Origin: Talpa occidentalis
Taxonomy: Eukaryota > Chordata > Mammalia > Eulipotyphla > Talpidae
DNA: 64,000 nt
Reading direction: 5' to 3'
NCBI RefSeq assembly: GCF_014898055.3
Contig: NW_023601543.1
Location: 13,105,314-13,169,313 of the forward strand
Part shown: positions 36,849 through 48,530 of the stretch, one piece after another
How positions within the stretch are numbered: position 1 is the first letter of the stretch
Layout of the letters: every line of letters starts with the position of its first letter
Made by a program: the position numbers and the translations under genes
Notes under the pieces: generated by a model
The model's input: only the letters and a program-made list of their open reading frames with translations
Database searches by the model: none
What the model was told of the DNA's origin: nothing

Positions 36849-39724
36849 TTAAATGGCATGGTTTCAAGGGACAGAAGTCTCAGTGCAGACAAGGCAGTTA
36901 GACAGAGAAGGTTTGAAGTTGTTATTTCTAAAGTCACTTGATTGAAGCATTCAAACAAAGGGAGCGAGCCAAGCAGCCATCTGTAAAGATCTGACAGAAT
37001 TTACAGCTTTGGCAAGGGCTGTCGGGAAGATGGCTGTGGGATCTTTCTATGTAGCAAACAGGGGGAAATATCTCCACCTTGTTAGCTCTGGGGAGATCAG
37101 GTACGGGCAAAAATGTTGAATGTCACTGCAACGGGAATTCCAGTTCTTTAGAGTCAGCTACATTTTTCTGAAATGAGAAGTCTGAAGGAAAACATCTCTA
37201 AAATGGGGCTTGGTTTTAGCCTTCTTGAGAGAAAGTTGAATCAGATCAGTGTTTGGGGGGATAGTCTAAAGGGATATGTTAAAAGAAATTTTATTAAAAG
37301 AGAGGGCGTCTGTGATTAAACAATGCTGGGAAATGGCAAGTGAGCAGAAGTCAGCAGGTTTCCTCCAGGTAGGACATCTGAGACAAAACCTTTACGATGC
37401 TCTTGTGTATTGTGTGTCTCAAGAGAGGAATAGCATATGCCATTTCTTACAAGTATATGACGAGGAAACTCAGTCTTTGAGATGATTCTCTGGGGCTCAG
37501 TAATCTGGACAAAATAATCTCTGTCTTTCCAGCTGTATTATTTAAGGTTTCTGTGAAATGTTGTCTATTAACATACAATCTTACCCAACATTATGTATGG
37601 TACAGTTTCATTCTTTCTGACCTACTAATTGTGAATCTTTGATAATTTCAAGGAAGGAGCCTGCACTGTTAATGAGTAAAAGCTAAATCCAGGATTGCAT
37701 TTAGTAACTGAGTCCTGAATATATGCTTTTGTTCTTTCGAATTAATCTGCCCCTCTACTTCTCCTTCTCTTAATGTGAGGAATCAAGGACTGAGAAAGAT
37801 CTATCCAAACAAAGGCCACCCATGCCATTTTGGGGTGTGTTTGGACATCGAGCTTATGTGTGTATATGGGAGATGAGGCTTAAGCAGTTGTTTTCCTGGA
37901 ATGATCAAGGATGGGCTTTTGATTGAATTTGGGAAATTTCACAGAGCTGAAGAACAAAAGGTTAACCTGCCCCCCACGCTCACCACCCCCCTCTATAAAA
38001 TCCTTAAAAACCTAAAATCTGCATCTTGTATAGTAATTCATATGTTCAAAGAAATTATATAAATTTAGTCAGGAGTTAGGTGGGTCTTGCTCACTCACTG
38101 GGCTGCTCTTCATCCTAGCCTGAAGGAGGAGCTTCGGCAGGCAAGGCAGTCACGTGAACTCTAGTTGCGCCACTGTGGGTGGGAAAGTGGATGGCTCACA
38201 GGATAGTGAGCCGTGTGAAGCCTTTAGTGGGAGGAGCCATGGAATAAAACATTGCTTCCTCCAACAGCCAACTTCCTCAAATTCCTTGCAGCTGGTCAGG
38301 TAAGCAGTGCCTTCTGCCCTGCTCTGGGCAACTGAAGGCCTAATTGAGCCTGGGCTGATTCCCTGCAAGGGACTACTTGGGACCTTAAGGTAACAGGTTT
38401 AAGATGGAATTTTGAGGTGACTTTTTCTTTACAATAGAAGCCTAGCCAGGGAGATGACTTAAATGATCTGTACTTCTACTAAAAATGTGTTTAATGTTTA
38501 TCTGAAATTTCAGTTTGATTGGGGGCCTGCATTTTCTTTTGATAAATCTGGCAACCTTAGATCGAATTCTAGGTAGAAGCCCTGCTGGAAATAAAGGGTG
38601 TGCAGAGCTATTGACCTTGCTGCTCTGGTCATAAGCAACTAGATGGGGTGGCCAGAAAGGGGAGATGACTAAACCCTAAGAGCAGGGGATGCGGGTGAGA
38701 GACACCCCTTTGTGTAGTTTCTTAACGAAACCTGTGTAATAAGTAGCTTTGGGGGCGTTGCATGATTTTATGTGTTTTATTTCTTAGAATAACGAATTGA
38801 ATGCCACTGCTTTTATATTGCGTTTTTCCTGTATTTTAATGACATTTTATCTTGGCAGCCATCCAATGCTTTAAGCACAGCCTCATGAATACTTAGCATC
38901 AGAAATGCCTTCGGAGTTTTGGTGACTCGCCACCAGCGTGCTTCAGGTGTCTTTGGGCTTCAATTGCTTTTGGGTTGGTTGTTTTGTAAGCAGGGATGAT
39001 GCATTTGTAGGGAGCTTATTATTGACCAGCTATTCAATTCTTATTTTTCTAATAGGATTGAAGGTATTTGATTAGATTGGAGGTTTGGAGGTGGAATGAG
39101 GTTGGAACAGAAACAGATTTGGCGGGAGGATTGGTGACGCAAGCTTGTTTCACTGTAAACAGCAACTATGACTTTTGGTATTATTTGCTCTTTTAAACAT
39201 TTCAAAGAAAGATTTCAAGCTCAGGAATATTTGAAAATAAGTTTCATGTGAATGCTGCTGAACAAGAGTTGTGAGGTCTAGCAGGAACATTTTTCTTCTG
39301 AGAAGTCAGCACAAGCAAGAGAGATGCACCAGAAGACCCCACCCGCTGTGATTCTCTTGAAGCCCTGTGTTCCACCCTTGTCTCTGTAGCTTCAGGGAAT
39401 TCTACTTCAGCTCTTTTAGAAAAATGCAGGGTAGAGGTGGAGCAGTTAGAGAGGCGCTTCATTCTAAGCCCACCCTGGAAACGCGTGCTCTCGTTGGGCA
39501 GGCCGGCCTGATTAGATATGGATTTGCTGCGGGTTCCTTTTTGGCAACTCAGGGTCCCCCCAAGTCCTGGAGGTTCTTGTGATCACAGACCCCTGGAATT
39601 TGACCAGGTTCTGTGTCTGTATCTGCGTGTGTCTGGATTCCTGACACTTCTGAATCAGTTGTGCTGAATCATAGGACTTTTCAGCCGTGATGGTCATATC
39701 CACCTCACAGTCTCCATTCATAGC

Positions 39725-39747
39725 AAAAAAAAAAAAAAAAAAAAAAA
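39725..39747 (+). repeat. Poly(A) run of 23
   Basis: A homopolymer of 23 A. I see no element body directly upstream that would make it a clear retrotransposon tail, and no clear target-site duplication. Confidence 0.95.
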
Positions 39748-39946
39748 TTGGCTATTTTCTGGACCTGAATAGGATAACGGTTCGTTTGGAGCAGACAGCC
39801 CAGAAAGCCTCGGTCTTGTACTTGTTGGCTATTGTTCTCTTCTTCAGGGAAGAAGAAAGAACGTATGAAAGGAAATAGCAAGAGAAGCAATTATGCTTCT
39901 AAGGCAGACTTGGTGTTATGCCCTATAAAATTATTCTCACAAAGTT

Positions 39947-40110
39947 CATTCATTCAGCAAACTTTTATGGCACAGAAACATCCCGGGAAATTCAAAGATG
40001 TGGAAGATATAATAATCCTTTAGGTTAGATAAGCTCAAAGTCTAATGAGGACATAGGCATGCAAACAATTTATTGATGTACACAATGATCGGTACTAAGA
40101 TAAACTTGAG
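39947..40110 (-). repeat. L2-type 3' end fragment, antisense
   Basis: TCATTCATTCAGCAAACTTTTATGG at the left, then GATAAGCTCAAAGTCTAATGAGG and CAAACAATTTATTGATG follow the antisense L2 pattern of ATTCAACAAATATTTATTG followed by GAGCTTACAGTCTAATGGGG. Diverged. Confidence 0.55.
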
Positions 40111-40224
40111 TACAAGGTGCAGTTGGAGGCACAAAAAAGGGAGAGATAAATCGGAGTGGGGGTGGGGAGGTGGGTTCAGGAAAATCTGTATGGGAGTCAT
40201 TTGAATTAAAAATCCACATTGGGT

Positions 40225-40370
40225 AGTGAGGGTCTGGAAACCTGGCATCTGTCTTAACTGAGCTGCTTGTAAGTTAGGACAAGTCACTTCACCTTCTTGA
40301 CCTTTGCTTTCTCTGTAAGATAAAGGTGCACTAGATGTTCCTTAGAATCTGGTTCAGTCCTAACTGTTAC
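40225..40370 (+). repeat. MIR core fragment
   Basis: CTGGAAACCTGGCATCTGTC, AAGTTAGGACAAGTCACTTCACC and TCTGTAAGATAAAGGTGCACTAG match the MIR or MIRb core region, where the consensus has ACCTTGGGCAAGTTACTT and CATCTGTAAAATGG. Confidence 0.6.
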
Positions 40371-40888
40371 AATTTGAGGAATCAAGTTATCTTAGTGGGC
40401 TGTTCCCCAGCAACAGTATAATTGTTGCATCTACTCCTCCCTTCATCTTTTGGAGGTTATAGTTTGAAGCTCTATTTAGAGGCTAGAACATTCTTCTTTT
40501 CCCTCTCAGCTTCTTCCCTATTCAGACTTGGTGTGGGATTTGCACCAAAGTCATTGCCCCAAGTGTGTGTACGTGAGATGATGCCAGGGCAGAGTCTGGT
40601 GCCTGAGGAAGTGCGCTGCAATGCCCCGGAGGGGTGCCGGTGCTCGGCTGGCTCTGCATGGGCGTCTACGTTCAGCCTCATTAAGCTTGCCTTCACTGTA
40701 TTTTGGAAAATATTTAGCAAAGGCTTTTATTGTAAGATTTCTTACCTATTTTATGATTTCTTAAAATTTGTATGCAGAATTTTAAGAATGCTCCTTGTAC
40801 ATCCATGTCAATATCAACTTGCATGCATACATAATATTTGGCGGAGACTATGATGCCAGTAAAGCCACTTTTATAAAGATGGAAGTCT

Positions 40889-41155
40889 GGGGCCTCCCCT
40901 GGTGGCGCAGCGGTTGAGCGCTGGGCTGCAAAGCTTCCCGCAGCCTCTGCAGCGCCGGTTCGATCCCCGGCCACCGGCGAGGGTCCCACGTGGCGCGACA
41001 GACCTCTCCTGCCACGCCCGCTGCTCCCCTCAGCAATTTATTTCGTCAGTCTGCCTGTTCTGTTCCCCGCTCTGGCTCTGGTGAATTCTCTCACCCTCCC
41101 ACGCTTCTGACTGTACCCAGTGCTTGTGTAAAGAAATAATCTTTAAAAAATAATA
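40889..41155 (+). mobile_element. tRNA-derived SINE, type B, near full length
   Basis: The clearest head of the family here: GGTGGCGCAGCGGTTGAGCG as the D-arm/A-box region, then the perfect Pol III B box GGTTCGATCCC near 40957. The body has GACCTCTCCTGCCACGCCC, CTGCCTGTTCTGTTCCCC and GGTGAATTCTCTCACCCTCCC, and the tail is A-rich with AATAATAAT. A 10-bp direct repeat, ATAAAGATGG (40873-40882 and 41156-41165), flanks it, leaving six extra bases on the left. Confidence 0.9.
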
Positions 41156-44100
41156 ATAAAGATGGGGAATTTGTCATGACCCTGACGCTATCTGGCCGAC
41201 ACTCACTTTATGTTGATGTTGCCTTACTTTTAATTTTTTCAGGGTTTGCCTAGTCTTTTTAGGTCTGTGGTGGTTGTAGGAATCAGGCAACCTAATAAGA
41301 TTTGTTATTCAAGACTGACTGTTACTCCTCCAAGAAGCCATGTTTGTGCGTGTAAGTATGTTTCTTTGGGGCGATATCATCAACAGGATTTTTCAATTTA
41401 GCACATGATCATTAAAATGAAATAGCTTGACTTTTTTCATAGAACAAGTCATCTTTTCGGATTTTTTTATTTAGCATTTAACTCCTGGCAACCTAGTAGA
41501 GCAGTGAGGTTCTTTGAAAGGGTAATCCAGTTATCACTGTATTTGAGAGAAGGTTTTTTTCAAAATTCCAAATGTATTTGAAGAAGCAAGTCGTTCTGCA
41601 AACAGCTCTTTCTGTTAAGATACTGTGATTGACAAAGGGTAATTTTCAGCTTCCTAGGGTCCTTTTCTTATTCTGATGGATGGTAAAGCTTTCTCTCAGG
41701 AACATAGAAAAGTACATTTCACAGGTTTTTCTACCACCAAATGCACGGAAAGTCTTACATCTGACAGACTCTTGCTCTCGTAACTCGTCCGAAGACTTAG
41801 GTGGGATTTGAATTTCTACAATGCTACTTTTCTCTCCCAGTCAAAGTCTTTGTACTCGTTTGTGAAAAGCCTGAAGGTAGGAAAAGGGAAATAGATTGAA
41901 TTTTGGAGGTTTTATAAATGCTCTGCAACTTTTTCCTTTGTCTGTCATCAACTTTTTGATGCAGCTATATTACAGAAATGTCATTGACCGCTTCCTCCCC
42001 TGCTGCTTTTTGGGTGCATTTTCAAAGAGAGTAGATGGAAGGGGGAGCTGGAGGAGTCATAGGTGTGGTAGCACCTATTTCAGCAGCGAATCACTCTCCT
42101 ATTGGATCACTCTGCTATTTTCTTAACTCAGTAACAGTGAAAGAGCGGGTGAGAATGATTTGTTTTTCAGGCCAAAGGAAATAGGAAAGGAGTGAAATTG
42201 AGCCAGGCGCCCATGTTGGCACTCTGTTCTTGTAGATGTAGTGTGGATGTTTCTTTAATTGTATGCGTATGTTGGGGGAGGGGGCCCTTGCTGCAGTTCT
42301 GAGGACATGTAGCCACCAGAGGCTGGCCGCTGTTGCAGCTACATTCATGGAATTGGTTATGAGATGGTCTAATACTTTGCCCTGAGCACATGGCCCTCAG
42401 AACATGGGTCTTGAAGGAGGGCTGGGGAAACCTGGTGGGTCATTTTTCTCAGACCAAGGTAGTTTCTGAGCTGTTCCAGATCCATTGTGACGTGCTATCT
42501 TGTGATGATAGGGTATGCTTAGGTGGCTTAAGGAAAACATTGGAACCTTTCTAATCCATAGTCATTGGTTTTCCAAAGGACAGAAACAGTGGGTGATTAC
42601 ATATTGTCCTAAGCAATCCCTCTCTTGACTTCATCCCGTTGTATCCACATGTGCCGCACCACAGCCTTCACCCTCTACAAGGATGCAACACGAATAATTA
42701 GCAAATGTCACAAACAAAGTTTGTCTTAGCCCCCTCCCCACACAACACACCCCAGCTCCAGTTTAAGTATTTTGGCCTATAGGTAACTTTGGGCCTCATG
42801 CAGACTAGAAATACACAGAAGAGATTTATTATCAAGTGTTGTACATAAAAATGTTATGCTGAGTTCTAAAGTCATTTTGAAAAAACTTAAGGGCCTTGGC
42901 TTTCTTTTGAAGCATGGTGTTCCACAGATAACTTTCATATTAAATTATTTGGTTTCTCCTTATCTATTGTTTGGATAGAAAAATGCAGATTTTTTTCATC
43001 TTTTATAAGCTTTCTTTAACATGAGCAGCAGTCTCTGGTAAGGTAGTATTGCTATGCATTTGCATTGTTATAGAATTAAATTATGGATTCTGTCATTCAA
43101 AAGAGAATGCTTTATAAATCAAGTAAAATCTCATAACTAAGATGAATACGTTTTTTAAAAATCTCATGCTGCCTCATATTCTATACTTCAGTTTTAGAGC
43201 CTAACTTGATGTAATTTTTAAAGTGTAATTCTCTCTTTTTTTCTATTTCTGTGCTATATTTTTGCTTTGTAAAAATGTCATTAGTTTCCCAAGAAAAAGC
43301 TTAAGAAAACTTACTATATGTAAAGGACAATGATAAAAACACACAAAGACAGGTAGTAATTCTTTATCTGTAGATTGGCAGGAAATGTGCCAAATACACC
43401 AAGTTCTCTCTCTCCTTCCTCTCCTGCTTTGATTGAGTCAATATAAATGATGTTAAAATTGTAAATAGTAGCAAATAGTAAAATCCTAACAAATGTGTTC
43501 CTTTTTCTTTTTTTAAACTGATCTATTGTTTGGAATTTCTGAATATAAAGACAGTGCGTGTGTATGTATATCTGTACGTATACATGTATACATTACAAAT
43601 TGTTTTCTATGTAAAATGTCTGTGGTTGTGTTTGCTATTTGTCTGGAAAAACTATCAAAGGTGGATTTACAATCCTAAAGCAATCCTGTTCAGCAGGCGC
43701 CTCGTTTCTCTTGTCACTACTGCTATGTAACTTCCCCAAAGCATGGGAATCAGAGGGACAGTCCTTAATATGAGTACAAAGGAAAGGGAAAAATGGTCTA
43801 AGGAGAAGGAACAGCAGGAGTAAGTTATTTAGACTGGTTTGAGGGCAGGATTTCCAAATGCAGCTGCAGCTGGTGATAAAAAGGACTGAAATTCAGAAGA
43901 GAGGTCAGAGGTACAGATAGAGATTTAAGATCCAGGCAATTGCCATGATAAATGAAACTTTACAAGAACATTTCTCCAGGGAAAAAGAGATTGAAGGGAG
44001 AGCAGATTTAGGACTGACCCTTGGGAAAATCTTTAATGTTAGGATTTGGGAGCAGGAACAGAAACCCTGAAGTATAAAATAGAATGCTTGACTCTGAAAG

Positions 44101-44461
44101 CCTGGTAACCTCAGTTACCCTGGGTGGAGGATGGGGAATATAGGAAGGAAAATCCTTGCCACTATCTTTACATTAGTGCAGGTTCTGGAAGGTCTAAAAC
44201 AAAGCTTATGTTTTCTCCCGGGGGGCACATTAATGGCAAAAAAAAACCCTCCATTATTGTGATATTTAGTGCACATAAGGATTTCCTTACTGTGCTTATA
44301 TATGTTGAAATTCAGTAGTGGTTCCTAGACTACTTTTCATGGATCCAGGAGGATTGGGTGACTACCATTCTCAGGTCTTACTATACCAATAAAATCTTTC
44401 TCTTCTTGGACTTGCAGAGTAACATAAAGTATATTGAAACTAAGATTATTTGGTCATTTTT

Positions 44462-44526
44462 ATTGCTTCTCAGTCTTTTGGCTAAGACCAAGTATTGTAT
44501 CTGTTCTTATCAGTTTAATATTTGAT
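44462..44526 (+). pseudogene. U2 snRNA pseudogene (5' fragment of about 65 nt)
   Basis: The sequence aligns without gaps to the first 65 nt of U2 spliceosomal snRNA: ATTGCTTCTCAGTCTTTTGG, then GCTAAGACCAAGT, then ATCTGTTCTTATCAGTTTAA. I count about seven substitutions. Two of them hit the branch-point-recognition segment (GTAGTA in real U2; ATTGTA here). U2 sequence stops after TTTGAT, before the Sm site, so this cannot be a working snRNA. It is probably a truncated retrocopy. No snRNA promoter elements are visible upstream. Confidence 0.85.
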
Positions 44527-45714
44527 CATTTAATATAATTAAACGTAAATTGATCAATGAAAAATGCAAAAGGACAAACCCAACAGAAAATAACAGTGAG
44601 TCCTTTTATTTTCTCAAGCTATGTTTTAAGTTCTACTCAACTTCTTGGCAGGGGAGGTAAAATAATAGCTACCTCGTTCCAGTGATATGCATTTATATGC
44701 AGTCTGTCCACTTTTGTATTCTAGGTAACTCTACAGAGTTTTGAAGGACACCTTGATTATCAGTGACATTATGGGAATGCTTTAATAACAAGATAACTAA
44801 GGAAGAACAAGTGGTTATGTAAACCATTTAGACACTGTAAATAAGGAAAATTCATAAATGAAATGAAAACCCTTGATGAACCAACTCAATGTTCTCCTGA
44901 GAATTCAGGTGGCCTAGCAACTTGCACTCTTGGGTCCAACAAGAAAAAAGGAGTTACCTTTTTTCTCTGCCCTTTCATCCAGTAAACTCACACAATGTAA
45001 AGAATCTATGGAAAAAGAACTGCTTGTAGTTGTGCTTGTCTTAAAGGATTATGGTGGACCTAGCAAGCCAAATGAGAGAATCATTAGCTAATTTGCTTAG
45101 TGCTCCAAGTTAAACAAACACAATTGCAGGTCACATTTAATGATGATAAATACCTGCCCAGTGACATTTTTTGCTACCAGATAGTAAATATGATAATCAG
45201 CGGCCATGTCAGCATTTAGGCAACACCAAAGGGAGGCTCGGCTACACAGGATTGACATAGAATCCTGTCAGGAAGTGCTTCAAATATCAATAAGACATGC
45301 AAATAGCTGAAACTCCAAAATACTCTCTGGTCTGAATTATCTAAGGGACCTAGAACCATTGTCTCTGCAACCTAAAGAATAACATAGCTGCCACATAATA
45401 AAGATTTATTCTTTGACTAGCAGAATATCAGTGGATTTTAGAATTTTTTTTCACCTTGCATGGATTCAGGGAAAAAAAGAACTTTAGAACCAAAATTGTC
45501 CAGAATAATGAAATCTAAAATTTAGGATATATTTACATGTGTATGTAACATTCTGTCTCAGTTTATCTTGATTTTTTTAGATCCCAATCCTGAATCTAAT
45601 TTCACATGGATGATTTTACATCTCACCTCAGGAAATTTTTATTTAAATCAGTAATATATGATAATAACACTATTCCTGATATTTTATGCTTTAAACTTAT
45701 TCAATGCATATCAA

Positions 45715-45932
45715 AGTAGAACAAAGTGGCTAAGAAAATGAACTAGAATCAGAATCAGACTAATTGAGATTTAGTTCTGGTTTTTCACTTTATAGCTGTG
45801 TGAGCTTTTCTTAATCTCAGTTTCCTCATCTGGAAAACGAAGATTATAAGTGTATCAAACTTGGTAGATTCATATGAAGATTCAATAAATTAACTCATGC
45901 AAAGTACTTACTACAGTATTTGGCGTATGCAA
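45715..45932 (+). repeat. MIR, ending about 85 bp before MBNL3 coding exon 2
   Basis: GTGGCTAAGAAAATGAACTAGAATCAGAATCAG, CTTTATAGCTGTGTGAGC, TCAGTTTCCTCATCTGG, AGATTCAATAAATTAACTCATGC and ACTACAGTATTTGGCG occur in MIR order. Confidence 0.75.
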
Positions 45933-46015
45933 AAGCCTGATAGCGAAACTATTTTCTTATCCATAACAGATTTTTAGAAATATTAATGAAATTTTGTCTG
46001 GTTCTTCATTTTTAG

Positions 46016-46180
46016 GGTCGGTGTGCTAGAGAGAACTGCAAGTACCTTCACCCTCCTCCACACTTAAAAACGCAGCTGGAAATTAATGGACGTAACAATC
46101 TGATTCAACAAAAGACTGCCGCAGCCATGTTCGCCCAGCAGATGCAGTTTATGCTCCAAAACGCTCAAATGCCGTCACTT
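46016..46180 (+). CDS. MBNL3: MBNL3 coding exon 2: rest of ZnF2 and start of linker
   Basis: Encodes residues 60-114 in frame (165 nt, 55 codons, phase 0 at both ends). It completes ZnF2 as C54-x7-C62-x4-C67-x3-H71 in the context [20 protein letters not shown], followed by the very conserved [13 protein letters not shown] segment and the start of the linker between the two zinc-finger pairs. The acceptor is a T-rich tract ending TTTTTAG and the donor is CTT|GTAAGT, consensus on the intron side. Residues such as A63 and the [12 protein letters not shown] end differ slightly from the human protein as I know it, consistent with an orthologue from another mammal. Methionines at 97 and beyond offer internal starts if exon 1 is skipped (inference). 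Confidence 0.96.
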
Positions 46181-46539
46181 GTAAGTCACAGCTATGTCTT
46201 TGAAAAGCTGTGTGTGGCATCCATGTGGGGGTATTGCAGGGGAGATGTTGGGCGGGGATGTTAAAAGTATGTCTGCATTGGAATAACCTTAGAGGGCGTT
46301 TGGGAAGTTAGTTACGGAAGGATATAGGGTGCAGACTGATGTGGAATTGATAATACAAAACTGTTGTCTGTGTGAAAGGAGCAAGATTTAAAACCTGGCT
46401 TGCATTTCAGCATGAATTTGGTTTATAGAAGATTATTAATAAAGGAGTGGGGGCATTTTATGATGAGGAGGAGACTTGATTATTATTACAGGGCAATCTT
46501 TGAACTCTAGGATATTGATTCAAATGTAGTTCTTACACC

Positions 46540-46740
46540 TTGATGGTGGTTTTGTTGTTACTTTTTAATACTTTTTGTATCGAAATAATTTTAAAGAAAA
46601 GTTGTGACTATAGTACCGAGTTCCCTATTACCCCTCACCCAGTTTCCCCCACTGTTCACGTCCTTTATTTCCATGGCATACTTGTCAAAATGGACAAAAT
46701 GACATATGCATGTTACTATTAACTAAGTTCCAGACATGAT
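46540..46740 (+). repeat. Old repeat fragment, probably LINE-1-like
   Basis: GAAAAGTTGTGACTATAGTACCGAG followed by CCCCTCACCCAGTTTCCCCC matches the left part of the repeat at 21140-21220 in the same orientation. The two are therefore copies of one old interspersed family, which I take to be L1-related. Family and edges are uncertain. Confidence 0.45.
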
Positions 46741-48442
46741 TCCTACTTCACCAGTTTCTCCATTAGTATGCTCTTCCTTCCAGTGTCCAACGCAGGCCAC
46801 CAAAGTGCAGTTACCTGAATCCAATTGAAACTGGGGCCCCCAGCATGCAAGCTGTGGAGCAAGAAGTTTTCCTTTTCATAGTTTGTGCATGGATCATAGA
46901 ATGGACCAGTGAGGTTCAAGCAAAGTGAACCAATCAGGTTTATCAACTCCTTAGTTAATGAGCTAATTAATTGGTCTTCAAATGGTCCAGTCAGTCACTG
47001 AGAAGTGAAATTGATCCAATTGGGCAAATAGGGTGGATAAGGCAGGGCAGGAGCCAGCTTAAGGAACTCTGTTTCTACCCTCCGAAGAAAGAAGAGAGTC
47101 TCACTCTGTTCTTGGCCTCCGAGGAAAGAAGAAAGAAGAAGAAAAAAGAATGAAGAAAGAATTCAGAAGTATGCCTCTTAACTGGTAGAACTGTATAGAT
47201 AATGCCAAAAAGAGGTGATAGGGCATTGATAAATTTGTCACTATAAATTTGTACCATAATAGTCTAGTTTTAACTGGACAAGTTTAGAAAAAATAAATAG
47301 ATTCCATGTTCTATACTGTTAGTTTGCCTAAAATATTTGTCGTGGAACTTAATGCTGACTAATTACGTTGATAAATTAATTCCCAGAAGGTCACCCATGA
47401 GTTTCTCAGAGCTCCTCTTTGATTTTCAGTAAATCGTTTACATGGTTGAACTCCGTCTTCAGAGCCTTTCCTTGGCTTTCACACACTGAAGTATTTCACT
47501 TCCTCCCTGTTTCTAAAGGGGTAGGGAGGAGGCAGTCTCCCAGATACTGAGGTGAGGAATAGTAAGAACAGAGCTACAGAGAAGTAAATCTGCTTAGTGA
47601 GTCCAGAAAATGTGAGTAGATGAGGACTAAAGTGAGGGGCTTTTCACCCACTGTTGCTACACTTGGCCTCCTGTGGAATGTCCCAATTTCAGGCTGAGCA
47701 AAGAATGGGAGTCAGATTTTATCCGAACCCAGCATGCCCTATAAAGCTAGAACATGTATCTTTTCATAGATCAAGAGGCAGCATCAGGGTACCAATCAAG
47801 TGCCCTCTTTCAGGGAGTCAGAGAACTAGACCTGGGGCAAAGTAGGGGTAAAGACTGACTGTTCATCATTCAGCCTCCGGTAGATTCTCTTCATTCCCTG
47901 TCTCAATCCTTGGAATGGATCCTGATCTTACAGGAGCAACATGATCATGCTGGTTCACACTGGGGAATAGGGAGTGACATTTTTAGTCTCCGGTAAGAGA
48001 TCCATTGAGTTTTCTGGCCTCTCATGCTTTATAATTTGATTCTCCATGCTTTCTAGAACAGAATACATTTTCCTTTTTTCCTCAATGAGAGTATTGCAGA
48101 TTGCAGAATATGACTGATACGACTCACAAGAGTACAATTTATTTTATAGCATATCACAAGATACAAGGCATTACATACAAGACTGCAGGGAACCATTAGA
48201 CATTTCTTTTCTACCTTGTAGATTACTTAACAATAGCTGTTGTGATGTGATAAAGTGATAAAAGATTTATTTTTGCAGTTATTAGGTGTACAAAAAACTA
48301 ACCCTGTATAGTTGATATGATCCTCTTTTTTGGTGTAGGAAACTGCTTTGCAGACAGGTAACTGAGCTAGTATGAGCAATTTTAAGTGTCATTTACCTGT
48401 TTGATTTAAAAATAATATGTATTACAGATCCTGGTATTATTA

Positions 48443-48530
48443 TAGAAATAATGTCTGATTTTATTGAATTTCTCAGGTGCCTATTCTAGAAATAATGTCT
48501 GATTTCACTGAATTTCTCGGGTGCCTACTC
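48443..48530 (+). repeat. Tandem duplication of a 44-bp unit
   Basis: Two 44-bp units lie head to tail (48443-48486 and 48487-48530) and differ at four positions. Each begins TAGAAATAATGTCTGATTT and ends near GGGTGCCTACTC or AGGTGCCTATTC. The substitutions show the duplication is not recent. Confidence 0.95.

Larger units (their letters stand above)
16737..46015 (+). other. MBNL3: MBNL3 intron between coding exons 1 and 2 (about 29.3 kb)
   Basis: Bounded by GTGAGT at 16737 and a T-rich TTCATTTTTAG acceptor ending at 46015, with a branch-point-like ATTAATG about 30 nt upstream. It splits ZnF2 between Lys59 and Gly60. No second gene is recognisable. It holds four SINEs, several L1, L2 and MIR pieces, a MER5A copy, microsatellites, a U2 pseudogene, a perfect inverted repeat at 19817-19888 and two short tandem duplications. 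Stretches I cannot assign include 17823-19810, 19889-20860, 23450-25080, 27150-30810, 31640-33830, 34400-36800, 36850-39720 and 41170-44450. Confidence 0.9.

Noticed and set aside
40422..40853. 143-residue open frame on the + strand
   Set aside because: Begins in repeat-flanked intron, has no family resemblance and no splice or conservation evidence.
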